Source of the DNA: Cronobacter sakazakii
GTDB taxonomy: Bacteria > Pseudomonadota > Gammaproteobacteria > Enterobacterales > Enterobacteriaceae
Assembly: GCF_000982825.1 (NCBI RefSeq)
Contig: NZ_CP011047.1
Coordinates: forward strand, 1,922,001-1,986,000
Length of the DNA stretch: 64,000 nt
Direction: 5' to 3'
Made by a program: the position numbers and the translations under genes
Shown: positions 33,990-43,455 of the stretch, in pieces
Layout of the letters: each line of letters opens with the position of its first letter
Numbering within the stretch: the first letter of the stretch is position 1
The notes under the pieces: model-generated
The model's database searches: none
What the model saw: only the letters and a program-made list of their open reading frames with translations
Told to the model about the DNA's origin: nothing

Positions 33990-35651
33990 TTATGCTGCCA
34001 GCAGCTCTTTAGCGTTCGCCAGCGTATTGCGCGTCACTTCGCTGCCGCCCAGCAGACGGGCCAGCTCCTGCAGGCGCGCTTTTTTATCCAGCGGCTGCAT
34101 ATGGGTTTCGGTCATCGCGCCATCGGTCTCTTTGCTGACAAAGAAGTGGTGATGCCCGCAGCCCGCGACCTGCGGCAGGTGGGTAACGCACATCACCTGA
34201 GTGGATTCGCCCAGCTGGCGCAGCAGTTTACCCACCACGGCGGCGGTCGGGCCGCTGATACCCACGTCCACTTCATCGAAAATCAGCGCCGGGGTTTCCA
34301 TCTTACGGGCGGTGATCACCTGAATCGCCAGCGCGATACGAGAAAGCTCGCCGCCGGAGGCCACTTTCGCAAGCGGCTGCAACGGCTGGCCTGGGTTCGT
34401 GGAGACGCGGAAATCGATGCGATCCGCGCCTTCCGCTGTCAGGTGATGCTCTTCAAACAGCACGTCGATGGTGAACTGGCCGTGCGGCATCGACAGCGAA
34501 TGCATACTGTCGGTAATAAGCTGCGTCAGTTCGCGCGCATACACTACGCGACTTTCATGCAGCGCGTGCGCTACCGCCAGCGCCTGCTGGTGATGTTTGT
34601 TGACCGCCAGAGTCAACGTTTCCAGGCAATCGGCCTGGTCGTCCAGGAGCTGTTGCTCTTCAAGCAGCTTCTGGTGGAACGCGGGCAGCTCTTCCGGGGC
34701 GATATGGTGCTTGCGCGCAAGCGTGATTTGACGGGAGATGCGCTGTTCCAGCTCATACAGACGGTTCGGGTCGAGATCCAGGCGTTCGCAGTAGTGACGC
34801 AGTTCGTCGCTGGCTTCGCTCAGCTGGATGGCGGCCTCTTCAAGCATATTCAGCACGCCCGAGAGTTTGTCATCCATGCCGACGAGATCGGTCACCAGAT
34901 TGCGTGCGCTGTAGAGCTGGCTTTGCAGATTGGCATCTTCCGCGTCGGCCAGCAGGTTTAACGCCTGCTGGCTGGTAGAAAGCAGCTGCCCGCTATTGGC
35001 TAAGCGTTTGTACTCTTCATCGATTTGCTCGAACTCGCCCGGCTGCGGGTTGAATTCGTTAAGCTCTTTTAACTGGTAGTGCAGCAGCTCGGCGCGCGCG
35101 GCGCGCTCCTGGCTTTGCTGCTGATGCAGGGCGAGATCGCGACAGCTTTGATGCCACTGGCGGTAGCTCTGCGCCATCTGTGCCATCAACTCGCCTTCGC
35201 CCGCATAGCCATCCAGCAGGCGTTTCTGATGCTCGGGTTTAAGCAGAAGCTGGTGGGCGTGCTGACCGTGGATTTGAATCAGCAACTGGCCGAGTTCTCG
35301 CAGTTGTGAGAGCGGCACAGCGGTACCGTTGATAAAGCCGCGCGAGCGGCCATCGCTGCTGATAACGCGGCGCAGCAGACACTCGCTGCCATCTTCAAGC
35401 TGGTTTTCTTCCAGCCAGCGCAGCGCGGCGGGCGTGTCTTTCAATGCAAAGCGGGCGCAGAGATCCGCGCGGCTGGCACCGGCGCGCACCATATCGCCCT
35501 CCGCGCGGCCACCCAGGCACAAACCCAGCGCATCGATCGCAATGGATTTACCGGCGCCGGTTTCGCCGGTGATGGCGGTCATCCCGGCGTTAAAGTCGAT
35601 TTCCAGTTCACGAACAATAGCGAAATTACTGATGGTTAATTGTGCCAGCAT
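33990..35651 (-). CDS. recN: RecN, SMC-like DNA double-strand-break repair ATPase
   Basis: The 553-residue protein begins MLAQLTISNF as in E. coli. An 8-residue upstream extension was excluded because it runs into the LexA boxes. It has Walker A GETGAGKS (29-36), two coiled-coil arms, and the C-terminal signature region VASGGELSRIALAIQ with Walker B ALIFDEVDVGISG. RecN gathers broken DNA ends during recombinational repair. It is SOS-controlled, with three LexA boxes directly upstream. Confidence 0.97.
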   Translation of the reverse strand: MLAQLTISNFAIVRELEIDFNAGMTAITGETGAGKSIAIDALGLCLGGRAEGDMVRAGASRADLCARFALKDTPAALRWLEENQLEDGSECLLRRVISSDGRSRGFINGTAVPLSQLRELGQLLIQIHGQHAHQLLLKPEHQKRLLDGYAGEGELMAQMAQSYRQWHQSCRDLALHQQQSQERAARAELLHYQLKELNEFNPQPGEFEQIDEEYKRLANSGQLLSTSQQALNLLADAEDANLQSQLYSARNLVTDLVGMDDKLSGVLNMLEEAAIQLSEASDELRHYCERLDLDPNRLYELEQRISRQITLARKHHIAPEELPAFHQKLLEEQQLLDDQADCLETLTLAVNKHHQQALAVAHALHESRVVYARELTQLITDSMHSLSMPHGQFTIDVLFEEHHLTAEGADRIDFRVSTNPGQPLQPLAKVASGGELSRIALAIQVITARKMETPALIFDEVDVGISGPTAAVVGKLLRQLGESTQVMCVTHLPQVAGCGHHHFFVSKETDGAMTETHMQPLDKKARLQELARLLGGSEVTRNTLANAKELLAA

Positions 35652-35661
35652 AGCCGCCTTC

Positions 35662-35717
35662 CTGTATAAACTCACAGAGCTGTAATTGCATACAGTATAA
35701 ACTGGTTTTATATACAG
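35662..35717 (-). promoter_or_regulatory. Three LexA (SOS) boxes of recN
   Basis: CTGT-N8-ACAG half-sites, or close variants, occur at 35662-35677 (ctgtataaactcacag), 35680-35695 (ctgtaattgcatacag) and 35702-35717 (ctggttttatatacag). Tight repression with strong SOS induction is expected, as known for E. coli recN. Confidence 0.9.
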
Positions 35718-35737
35718 TAAAGTGGCTGATGCCGGTT

Positions 35738-36616
35738 TCAGAATAATTTTTTTGACCAGCCGAGTTTTGAGCTTAACGTGTTGAAATAGCTGTAATCCTT
35801 CGGGTGAATGAGGTTCAGCGGGTAGTCGCAGCGGCGTATAAACACATCTTCGCCTTCCTGGATAGGCAGCGCTATCTGGCTGTCGCAGCTGATTTCGAGA
35901 TCGCTGCGCATGTTGGAAAAACGCAGGCGAATGGTGCTGCTGCTGTTAATCACCAGCGGACGTGCCGAGAGCGTATGCGGGAACATGGGCACCAGCGTGA
36001 TGGCATCGAGCGACGGCGTGAGAATCGGGCCGCCTGCCGAGAGCGAATAGGCGGTGGAGCCGGTCGGCGTTGAGATAATCAGGCCGTCAGAGCGCTGAGA
36101 GAAGGCGAATTTTTCATCAATATAGACTTCAAATTCAATCATGTGCGCTACTTTTCCGGGGTGTAAAACCACTTCATTAATGGCGGTGCTGATGCGCTTC
36201 TGGCAATTTTTCTGGCAGACCTGCGCCTCCAGTAAAAAGCGTTGCTCGCGGATGTAATGACCTTCAAGCACGTCCGCCAGCTGCTGCTGGGCGTTGTCCG
36301 GGTCGAGATCGGTGAGGAAACCGAGATTACCGCGGTTGATGCCGATGACGCTGATATCGTAGCGCGCCAGAACGCGCGCGGCGCCGAGCATATTGCCGTC
36401 CCCGCCGACCACGACCGCCAGATCCGCCTGCTGGCCGATTTCCGCCAGCGTCCCGGTGCGGGCATCCGTGAGTTTTAACTCCTCGGCTATCTGCTGCTCG
36501 ATAATGACGTCGTAGCCGCAATCTAAGAGCCAGCGCCAGAGCATTTCATGCGTCGTCAGCGCGGTAGGGTGGCGTGGATGTCCGACAATACCGATGCAGT
36601 TGAAATGGTTATTCAT
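35738..36616 (-). CDS. nadK: NadK, NAD kinase
   Basis: The 292-residue protein has exactly the E. coli length. It carries the [11 protein letters not shown] motif (about 72-82), [14 protein letters not shown], and the substrate motif [16 protein letters not shown]. It phosphorylates NAD to NADP with ATP in the cytosol. It is divergent from grpE and lies just upstream of recN on the same strand. Confidence 0.97.
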
Positions 36617-36667
36617 TTTCCTGGTCGTCCTTATAGGCGTGGAAAGGGGGACAATCTGTCTGCTTCC

Positions 36668-36694
36668 CTTGAAACCCGCAAACTGATCCCCATA
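36668..36694 (+). promoter_or_regulatory. Sigma-32 heat-shock promoter of grpE
   Basis: CTTGAAA (36668-36674), a 13-bp spacer and CCCCATA (36688-36694) match the RpoH consensus. They are 45 bp ahead of the grpE start. Confidence 0.85.
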
Positions 36695-36738
36695 ATAATC
36701 CAGGTTAGCGATACGAATGCATAAACGCGGAGAATTTC

Positions 36739-37332
36739 ATGAGTAGTAAAGAACAGAAAACGCCTGACGGGCAAGCCCCGGAAGAGATCGTCACGGAGCA
36801 GCATGAAGAGGTTGAGGCTGTAGAATCTGCCGAATCTGCTGAGCAGGTGGATCCGCGCGATGAAGAGATTGCCCGGTTGCAGTCGGAGTTAACGCAGGCC
36901 CAGAACCGCGAGCGCGACACTGTGCTTCGCATGAAAGCGGAGATGGAAAACCTGCGTCGCCGTACCGAGCAGGATATCGAGAAGGCGCATAAATTCGCGC
37001 TGGAGAAATTCATCAACGAGCTGCTGCCGGTCATTGACAGCCTCGATCGCGCGCTCGAAGTGGCGAACAAAGAAAACCAGGATATGGCCGCGATGGTGGA
37101 AGGGATCGAACTGACCCTGAAATCGATGCTGGATGTAGTGCGTAAGTTCGGCGTGGAAGTGATTGCCGACACCAACGTGCCGCTGGATCCGAACGTGCAT
37201 CAGGCTATCGCCATGGTGGAATCGGAAGACGTTGCGCCGAACCACGTGCTGGCAGTGATGCAGAAAGGCTATACCCTGAACGGCCGCACCATTCGCGCCG
37301 CGATGGTGACCGTCGCGAAAGCGAAGGCGTAA
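36739..37332 (+). CDS. grpE: GrpE, nucleotide exchange factor of DnaK
   Basis: The 197-residue protein has an acidic disordered start and a long dimerising helix (about 45-135; RRRTEQDIEKAHKFALEKF). A C-terminal beta-domain has the signature NVPLDPNVHQAIAMV and VLAVMQKGYTLNGRTIRAA. It releases ADP from DnaK in the chaperone cycle. Confidence 0.97.
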   Translation: MSSKEQKTPDGQAPEEIVTEQHEEVEAVESAESAEQVDPRDEEIARLQSELTQAQNRERDTVLRMKAEMENLRRRTEQDIEKAHKFALEKFINELLPVIDSLDRALEVANKENQDMAAMVEGIELTLKSMLDVVRKFGVEVIADTNVPLDPNVHQAIAMVESEDVAPNHVLAVMQKGYTLNGRTIRAAMVTVAKAKA

Positions 37333-37357
37333 GCCGCGTCGTAACGGACGTAGTAAT

Positions 37358-37390
37358 GAAAAAGGCCAGTCATCGACTGGCCATTTTTTA
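37358..37390. terminator. Bidirectional terminator between grpE and corB
   Basis: The 7-bp stem ggccagt/actggcc with an A-run before and a T-run after lies between convergent genes. Confidence 0.88.
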
Positions 37391-37402
37391 ATGGGGTAAC
37401 GG

Positions 37403-38692
37403 TTAGTTGCCTTCCACGCTTTCCCGCAGCGGTTTTACCGGCGTTATCCGTACCTGTTTAATCATATTTTCCTGCACATCGAGAATATCGATATCGTACT
37501 GGTGCAGACGCAGGCGAATGCCGGCGGAGGGGATCTCCTCCAGCGCTTCGAGGATCATGCCGTTGACGGTGCGGGCTTCTTCTTCCGGTAAGCGCCAGTT
37601 AAACGCTTTGTTAAGCTCGCGCACGTTGGCGCTGCCTTCGATGATAACCGAGCCGTCGTTTTGCGGCGTGACTTCCTCAGCAAGCGTGGGTGACATCGAG
37701 GTGGTGAAGTCCCCGACAATCTCTTCAAGAATATCTTCTACCGTCACCAGCCCCTGAATATCGCCATATTCATTGACCACCAGGCCCACTTTCTTTTTAT
37801 TGCGCTGGAATTTCACCAGCTGAACGCTGAGCGGCGTGCCTTCCGGCACGTAGTAGATCTCATCGGCGGCGCGCAGCATCACCTCTTTGGTGAACTCTTT
37901 TTTCTCGTTCATCTGCCGCCAGGCCTCGCGGATTCGCAGCATGCCGATAGCGTCGTCAAGGGATTCGCGATACAGCACGATGCGCCCGTGCGGCGAGTGG
38001 GTCAGCTGGCGGACGATGGATTTCCAGTCGTCGTTAATATCAATGCCGACGATATCGTTACGCGGCACCATGATGTCGCTGACGCTCACTTTTTCCAGAT
38101 CCAGTACGGAGAGCAGCATGTCCTGATTGCGGCGCGAAATCTGCGAGCGCGATTCATGCACGATGGTGCGCAGCTCATCTTTGCTGAGCGCGGCGCTCAC
38201 CACGTTATCCGCTTTAATACCGACCATACGCATCAGCACGCGCGTGATCATATTCAGCAGCCAGACCAGCGGCATCATGATGATTTGCAGCGGGCCGAGC
38301 AAAAAGCTGCTCGGGAAGGCCACTTTTTCCGGGTAGAGCGCCGCAACGGTTTTCGGCAGGACTTCGGCGAAAACCAGCACCACGAACGTCAGTACGCCGG
38401 TGGCGATCGCCACGCCCGCATCGCCATACAGACGCATGCCGACGATAGTGGCGAGCGACGAGGCAAGGATATTGACCAGGTTGTTGCCGATTAACACCAG
38501 GCTTATCAGCCGGTCGGGCTTACGCAGCAGGCGTTCCACCCGTTTCGCCGCGCGGTTGCCCTGCTTCGACAGGTGCCGCAGGCGATAACGGTTGAGGGTC
38601 ATCATCCCGGTTTCCGAGCCGGAGAAGTAGGCGGAGACCACCACCATCACGATAAGCGTTACGATGAGTGTGGTGGTTGAGATATGTTCCAA
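37403..38692 (-). CDS. corB: CorB (YfjD), CNNM/HlyC-CorC family membrane protein with CBS domains
   Basis: The 429-residue protein has an N-terminal DUF21 domain with four helices (SAYFSGSETGMMTLNRYRLR; SLVLIGNNLVNILASS), paired CBS domains (about 190-340; VPRNDIVGIDIND, VVNEYGDIQGLVTVEDILEE), and a C-terminal CorC_HlyC domain. Family members are linked to magnesium/cobalt transport or resistance. It forms a pair with ypjD (18-bp gap). Confidence 0.93.
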   Translation of the reverse strand: MEHISTTTLIVTLIVMVVVSAYFSGSETGMMTLNRYRLRHLSKQGNRAAKRVERLLRKPDRLISLVLIGNNLVNILASSLATIVGMRLYGDAGVAIATGVLTFVVLVFAEVLPKTVAALYPEKVAFPSSFLLGPLQIIMMPLVWLLNMITRVLMRMVGIKADNVVSAALSKDELRTIVHESRSQISRRNQDMLLSVLDLEKVSVSDIMVPRNDIVGIDINDDWKSIVRQLTHSPHGRIVLYRESLDDAIGMLRIREAWRQMNEKKEFTKEVMLRAADEIYYVPEGTPLSVQLVKFQRNKKKVGLVVNEYGDIQGLVTVEDILEEIVGDFTTSMSPTLAEEVTPQNDGSVIIEGSANVRELNKAFNWRLPEEEARTVNGMILEALEEIPSAGIRLRLHQYDIDILDVQENMIKQVRITPVKPLRESVEGN

Positions 38693-38710
38693 CGTATTGT
38701 CCTTTGAAGT

Positions 38711-39505
38711 TTAGCCAGCGAACTGCTGGATAACCCGGCTGCCGAAGTAGGCGAGCGTCAGCAAGGCGGCGCCTGCGACGTTAAACCACACTACGCGGCG
38801 GCCGCGCCAGCCTTCATGATAGTGTCCCCAGAGCAGGATGATATAGACAAACCATGCGACGATGGACAGCACCGCTTTGTCGATATTCTCCATGCTGAAC
38901 ATGTTGTGAAGATAGAACAGACCGGTGCAGAGCGTCAGCGTCAGCAGCACGACGCCCACCTGGGTGATATGGAACATCTTGCGCTCGATACCCATCAGCG
39001 GCGGCATGTCGGCGCTGAACACCAGCTTTTTGTTTTTCAGCAGATAGTCTATCCACGCCAGTTGCAGCGCGTAGAGCGCGGCGATAATCAGCGTCGCGTA
39101 GGAAAAGAGCGACAGGCCGATATGCACCATCATGCCGGGCGTGGTTTCCAGATGCGTAATGTATTCATTCGGCACGAAGGTCGCGAAGGCCAGGTTGATC
39201 AGCGCAAACGCGTAAACAATCGGCAACAGCAGCCAGCCGCGGTTTTTCGAGGCCACAATAGTCATCACGGTGCAGATCATCAGGCTGACCAGCGAACCGA
39301 CGTTCAGCAGGCTGAGATTCTGGCCGCCGCTGCTGTCGTCCGGGAACAGTCGACCTTCCAGCGCCACGGCGTGACAGACGAGCGCTATCACCGCCGAAAT
39401 TATCGCAAGACGACGCCACGCGCTGTTCTTGCGAAGCAGACCGGGAATGATAAGCGCCAGGCTTACCGAGTAGGCGACAAGCGCCAGCAGTGAAAAAACA
39501 GGCAT
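38711..39505 (-). CDS. ypjD: YpjD, CcsA-like inner-membrane protein
   Basis: The 264-residue protein has eight predicted membrane helices and the cytochrome-c-assembly-like core (VHIGLSLFSYATLIIAALYALQLAW, and the WGHYHEGWRGRR segment near the end). It is close to E. coli YpjD (263 aa). The family contains haem-handling CcsA/CcmC proteins, but YpjD itself has no settled role. Divergent from ffh. Confidence 0.92.
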   Translation of the reverse strand: MPVFSLLALVAYSVSLALIIPGLLRKNSAWRRLAIISAVIALVCHAVALEGRLFPDDSSGGQNLSLLNVGSLVSLMICTVMTIVASKNRGWLLLPIVYAFALINLAFATFVPNEYITHLETTPGMMVHIGLSLFSYATLIIAALYALQLAWIDYLLKNKKLVFSADMPPLMGIERKMFHITQVGVVLLTLTLCTGLFYLHNMFSMENIDKAVLSIVAWFVYIILLWGHYHEGWRGRRVVWFNVAGAALLTLAYFGSRVIQQFAG

Positions 39506-39667
39506 ATAGGATGTCGGATTAGCCAGAAGAGAAAGAGAAGCAGTATAGCGTTACGCGCCGCCTGCTCCAACCGTTGCATCACAACCAGGGCGGCTTCATG
39601 TTATACTGCGCCTCATTCTTACTCGGTGTCGCTGCGGCGGCCTAAAGTTACCCTTGGGCAAGAGATC

Positions 39668-41029
39668 ATGTTTGATAATTTAACTGACCGTTTGTCGCGC
39701 ACGCTGCGCAATATCAGCGGCCGTGGGCGCCTGACTGAAGACAACATTAAAGAGACGCTGCGCGAAGTGCGCATGGCGCTGCTGGAAGCCGACGTCGCGC
39801 TGCCGGTGGTGCGTGACTTCATCAACCGCGTAAAAGAGAAAGCGGTAGGGCATGAAGTTAACAAAAGCCTGACGCCAGGCCAGGAGTTTGTGAAGATTGT
39901 TCGTAACGAACTGGTGGCGGCGATGGGCGAAGAAAACCAGAGCCTGAATCTGGCCGCGCAGCCGCCCGCCGTGGTGCTGATGGCGGGCCTGCAGGGGGCC
40001 GGTAAAACGACAAGCGTCGGTAAGCTCGGTAAATTCCTGCGCGAAAAGCACAAGAAAAAAGTGCTGGTGGTTTCCGCGGACGTGTATCGCCCGGCGGCGA
40101 TTAAACAGCTCGAAACGCTGGCGCAGCAGGTCGGCGTGGATTTCTTCCCGTCTGACGTCGCGCAAAAGCCGGTCGACATCGTTAACGCGGCGCTGAAAGA
40201 AGCGAAGCTGAAATTCTACGACGTGCTGCTGGTGGATACCGCCGGTCGTCTGCACGTCGACGAAGCGATGATGGACGAAATCAAGCAGGTTCACGCCTCT
40301 ATCAAACCGGTGGAAACGCTGTTTGTGGTCGATGCGATGACCGGCCAGGACGCCGCCAATACCGCGAAAGCCTTTAACGAAGCGCTGCCGCTGACCGGCG
40401 TGGTGCTGACCAAAGTGGATGGCGACGCCCGCGGAGGTGCGGCGCTCTCGATTCGTCACATCACCGGCAAACCGATTAAATTCCTCGGCGTTGGTGAGAA
40501 AACCGAAGCGCTGGAGCCGTTCCACCCGGACCGCATCGCGTCGCGTATTCTCGGCATGGGCGATGTACTGTCGCTTATCGAAGATATCGAAAGCAAAGTC
40601 GATCGCGCGCAGGCGGAGAAACTCGCCTCCAAGCTGAAAAAAGGCGACGGCTTCGATCTGAACGATTTCCTTGAGCAGCTCAAGCAGATGAAAAACATGG
40701 GCGGCATGGCGAGCCTGATGGGCAAACTGCCGGGCATGGGACAACTGCCGGATAACGTGAAATCGCAGATGGATGACAAAATCCTGGTGCGTATGGAAGC
40801 CATCATTAATTCGATGACGATGAAAGAGCGCGCGAAGCCGGAAATCATCAAAGGCTCTCGCAAGCGTCGTATCGCGGCAGGCTGCGGGATGCAAGTGCAG
40901 GACGTTAACCGCCTTCTGAAACAGTTCGACGACATGCAGCGCATGATGAAGAAGATGAAGAAGGGCGGGATGGCGAAGATGATGCGGAATATGAAGGGGA
41001 TGATGCCGCCAGGATTCCCTGGCCGCTAA
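39668..41029 (+). CDS. ffh: Ffh, signal recognition particle GTPase (SRP54)
   Basis: The 453-residue protein (same as E. coli) starts at MFDNLTDRL. The 14-residue open extension upstream was rejected. It has an N domain, a G domain with GLQGAGKTT (107-115), DTAGRLHVD and TKVDGDARGG, and a methionine-rich M domain (MKNMGGMASLMGKLPGMG; the end KKMKKGGMAKMMRNMKGMMP) that binds 4.5S RNA and signal sequences. It targets inner-membrane proteins with FtsY. Confidence 0.97.
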   Translation: MFDNLTDRLSRTLRNISGRGRLTEDNIKETLREVRMALLEADVALPVVRDFINRVKEKAVGHEVNKSLTPGQEFVKIVRNELVAAMGEENQSLNLAAQPPAVVLMAGLQGAGKTTSVGKLGKFLREKHKKKVLVVSADVYRPAAIKQLETLAQQVGVDFFPSDVAQKPVDIVNAALKEAKLKFYDVLLVDTAGRLHVDEAMMDEIKQVHASIKPVETLFVVDAMTGQDAANTAKAFNEALPLTGVVLTKVDGDARGGAALSIRHITGKPIKFLGVGEKTEALEPFHPDRIASRILGMGDVLSLIEDIESKVDRAQAEKLASKLKKGDGFDLNDFLEQLKQMKNMGGMASLMGKLPGMGQLPDNVKSQMDDKILVRMEAIINSMTMKERAKPEIIKGSRKRRIAAGCGMQVQDVNRLLKQFDDMQRMMKKMKKGGMAKMMRNMKGMMPPGFPGR

Positions 41030-41174
41030 AGGGCCTGGCTTGTTTGCCATTTTGGCACCAGGGTGTGCTCGCCATCCTCACGTACTACGTGTACACTCCG
41101 GTGGCTGTGCGCACGCCGGCACCGAACTGACTGCACCGCCGACGGCCTTTTACAGTGGGTGTATCAACTGCAGA

Positions 41175-41202
41175 TTGCTTTTTCCTCAGAAATCAGTAAA
41201 AT
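41175..41202 (+). promoter_or_regulatory. Candidate promoter of the rpsP operon
   Basis: TTGCTT (41175-41180), a 16-bp spacer and TAAAAT (41197-41202) lie 75 bp ahead of rpsP. Confidence 0.6.
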
Positions 41203-41220
41203 TTTCGGGCTTTTAATATG

Positions 41221-41262
41221 ACGCCGGGCTCCGTTCCTCGATGGGGCCCGGTGTTTTATTCA
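41221..41262 (+). promoter_or_regulatory. GC-rich leader hairpin upstream of rpsP
   Basis: The inverted repeat ccgggctcc/ggggcccgg is followed by tgttttatt and lies inside the predicted leader of the ribosomal operon. It could act as an attenuator, or terminate ffh read-through. Confidence 0.5.
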
Positions 41263-41276
41263 CACAAGAGGATGTT

Positions 41277-41525
41277 ATGGTAACTATTCGTTTAGCACGT
41301 CACGGCGCTAAAAAGCGTCCGTTCTACCAGGTTGTCGTTACTGATAGCCGTAATGCACGCAACGGTCGCTTCATTGAGCGCGTTGGTTTCTTCAACCCGA
41401 TCGCGAACGAGAAAGAAGAAGGCACCCGCCTGGATCTGGATCGTATCGAGCACTGGGTTGGCCAGGGCGCTACCGTTTCCGATCGCGTTTCCGCGCTGAT
41501 CAAAGCAGCAAAAAAAGCAGCTTAA
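41277..41525 (+). CDS. rpsP: Ribosomal protein bS16
   Basis: The 82-residue protein MVTIRLARHGAKKRPFYQVVV... is standard bS16, part of the 30S body. The start is set by AAGAGGATGTT just upstream and by homology. It is the first gene of rpsP-rimM-trmD-rplS. Confidence 0.98.
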   Translation: MVTIRLARHGAKKRPFYQVVVTDSRNARNGRFIERVGFFNPIANEKEEGTRLDLDRIEHWVGQGATVSDRVSALIKAAKKAA

Positions 41526-41543
41526 TCTGTCACGGTGGTCATG

Positions 41544-42092
41544 ATGAGCAAGCAAGACGCCGCTAAAGCCCCTGTTAACCCGATTGTTCTCGGGAAAATG
41601 GGTTCTTCTTACGGCATTCGTGGTTGGCTCAGAGTGTTTTCCTCCACCGAAGACGCTGAAAGCATTTTTGACTATCAGCCCTGGTTTATCCAGCAGGCGG
41701 GTCAGTGGCAGCAAGTACAGCTGGAAAGCTGGAAGCACCACAATCAGGACATGATTATCAAGCTGAAAGGCGTTGACGATCGTGATGCCGCGAATCTGTT
41801 GACCAATTGCGAAATTGTCGTGGATTCCTCGCAGTTGCCGGACCTCGAAGAAGGCGACTACTACTGGAAAGACCTTATCGGTTGCCAGGTGGTCACGACG
41901 GAAGGGTACAGCCTCGGTAAAGTCATCGACATGATGGAAACCGGGTCGAACGACGTTCTCGTCGTTAAGGCAAACCTGAAAGATGCGTTCGGTATCAAGG
42001 AGCGGTTACTTCCGTTCCTCGATGGGCAGGTTATCAAGAAAGTCGATCTCGCTACTCAAACCATTGAAGTAGATTGGGATCCTGGTTTTTAA
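41544..42092 (+). CDS. rimM: RimM, 16S processing / 30S maturation factor
   Basis: The 182-residue protein starts at MSKQDAAKAP and matches the E. coli length. It has an N-terminal RimM domain (VLGKMGSSYGIRGWLRVFSS) and a C-terminal PRC barrel (YYWKDLIGCQVV, LPFLDGQVIKKVDL). It helps assemble the 30S head by binding S19. 18 bp after rpsP. Confidence 0.97.
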   Translation: MSKQDAAKAPVNPIVLGKMGSSYGIRGWLRVFSSTEDAESIFDYQPWFIQQAGQWQQVQLESWKHHNQDMIIKLKGVDDRDAANLLTNCEIVVDSSQLPDLEEGDYYWKDLIGCQVVTTEGYSLGKVIDMMETGSNDVLVVKANLKDAFGIKERLLPFLDGQVIKKVDLATQTIEVDWDPGF

Positions 42093-42122
42093 ACCTCCGG
42101 ACAAACGGTAATAAACGGCGCT

Positions 42123-42896
42123 ATGTGGATTGGCATAATCAGCCTGTTTCCTGAGATGTTCCGCGCGATTACCGATTACGGGGTAACTGGCCGGGCAGTA
42201 AAAAATGGCCTGCTGAGCATCGACAGCTGGAGTCCTCGCGACTTCACGCACGACCGGCACCGTACCGTGGACGACAGGCCCTACGGCGGCGGACCGGGGA
42301 TGCTAATGATGGTGCAACCCTTGCGGGACGCCATTCACGCAGCGAAAGCCGCGGCAGGTGAGGGCGCAAAGGTGATTTACCTTTCACCTCAGGGACGCAA
42401 GCTTGATCAAGCGGGCGTCAGTGAGCTGGCGACGAACGAGAAGTTAATTCTGGTTTGTGGCCGCTACGAAGGGATAGATGAGCGCGTAATTCAGACCGAA
42501 ATTGACGAAGAATGGTCAATCGGCGATTACGTTCTCAGCGGCGGCGAGCTACCCGCCATGACGCTGATTGATTCGGTCGCCAGGTTTATTCCGGGCGTAC
42601 TCGGTCACGAAGCGTCGGCAACGGAAGATTCCTTTGCCGACGGGTTGCTGGATTGCCCGCACTATACCCGGCCTGAAGTGTTAGAAGGGATGGAAGTACC
42701 GCCAGTTTTACTGTCGGGGAACCATGCCGAAATCAGACGCTGGCGCCTGAAGCAGTCGCTGGGCCGTACCTGGCTTAGAAGACCTGAACTTCTGGAAAAC
42801 CTGGCTCTGACTGAAGAGCAAGCAAAGTTGCTGGCGGAGTTCAAAACTGAACACGCACAACAGCAACATAGACATGATGGGACTGGCGACGCGTAA
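42123..42896 (+). CDS. trmD: TrmD, tRNA (guanine-37-N1)-methyltransferase
   Basis: The 257-residue protein (E. coli 255) is a SPOUT methyltransferase with a trefoil knot: YLSPQGRKL, LVCGRYEGIDERV and SIGDYVLSGGELPAM form the SAM site. It makes m1G37 and so prevents +1 frameshifting at G-ending anticodon neighbours. It is 30 bp after rimM, with a slightly longer C-terminus than E. coli. Confidence 0.98.
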   Translation: MWIGIISLFPEMFRAITDYGVTGRAVKNGLLSIDSWSPRDFTHDRHRTVDDRPYGGGPGMLMMVQPLRDAIHAAKAAAGEGAKVIYLSPQGRKLDQAGVSELATNEKLILVCGRYEGIDERVIQTEIDEEWSIGDYVLSGGELPAMTLIDSVARFIPGVLGHEASATEDSFADGLLDCPHYTRPEVLEGMEVPPVLLSGNHAEIRRWRLKQSLGRTWLRRPELLENLALTEEQAKLLAEFKTEHAQQQHRHDGTGDA

Positions 42897-42941
42897 GCCG
42901 CTACCCGAAACATCAGTTTACCCAGGATAAGAGATTAAATT

Positions 42942-43289
42942 ATGAGCAACATTATTAAGCAACTTGAACAAGAGCAGATGAAGCAGGACGTACCTTCCTT
43001 CCGTCCGGGTGATACCGTGGAAGTGAAAGTATGGGTTGTTGAAGGTTCCAAAAAACGTCTGCAGGCATTCGAGGGCGTGGTTATCGCTATCCGTAACCGC
43101 GGTCTGCACTCTGCATTCACTGTTCGCAAAATCTCCAACGGCGAAGGCGTTGAGCGTGTCTTCCAGACTCACTCTCCGGTAGTTGACAGCATTGCTGTTA
43201 AACGTCGTGGTGCTGTACGTAAAGCTAAACTGTACTACCTGCGTGAGCGCACTGGTAAGTCTGCTCGTATCAAAGAGCGTCTTAACTAA
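42942..43289 (+). CDS. rplS: Ribosomal protein bL19
   Basis: The 115-residue protein MSNIIKQLEQEQMKQDVPSF... with the signature KRRGAVRKAKLYYLRERTGK is at the 30S/50S interface. It is the last gene of the operon and is followed by a terminator. Confidence 0.98.
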   Translation: MSNIIKQLEQEQMKQDVPSFRPGDTVEVKVWVVEGSKKRLQAFEGVVIAIRNRGLHSAFTVRKISNGEGVERVFQTHSPVVDSIAVKRRGAVRKAKLYYLRERTGKSARIKERLN

Positions 43290-43314
43290 GATTCGCTTAA
43301 GCGACATCCGATAT

Positions 43315-43350
43315 AAAAAGGGCTGGCCTGCGGGCTGGCCCTTTTTTTGT
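43315..43350 (+). terminator. Intrinsic terminator of the rpsP operon
   Basis: A GC-rich hairpin with outer stem aagggc/gcccttt is followed by seven T residues. It starts 26 bp after rplS. Confidence 0.85.
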
Positions 43351-43455
43351 CGCTTTATCGCTTAAACTGAGTGTAAAGAGCAGCTGTTTCCCTTCCCATG
43401 CGTTAACCTTTTACATCCAAATCATTTACAATAAGCCTCCCTTTCTGGAGGTGCA

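Noticed and set aside
39680..41050. 456-codon open frame antisense to ffh
   Set aside because: The frame mirrors a GC-rich conserved gene, has no plausible start signals, and its translation is His/Arg/Phe-rich junk. ffh on the other strand is certain.
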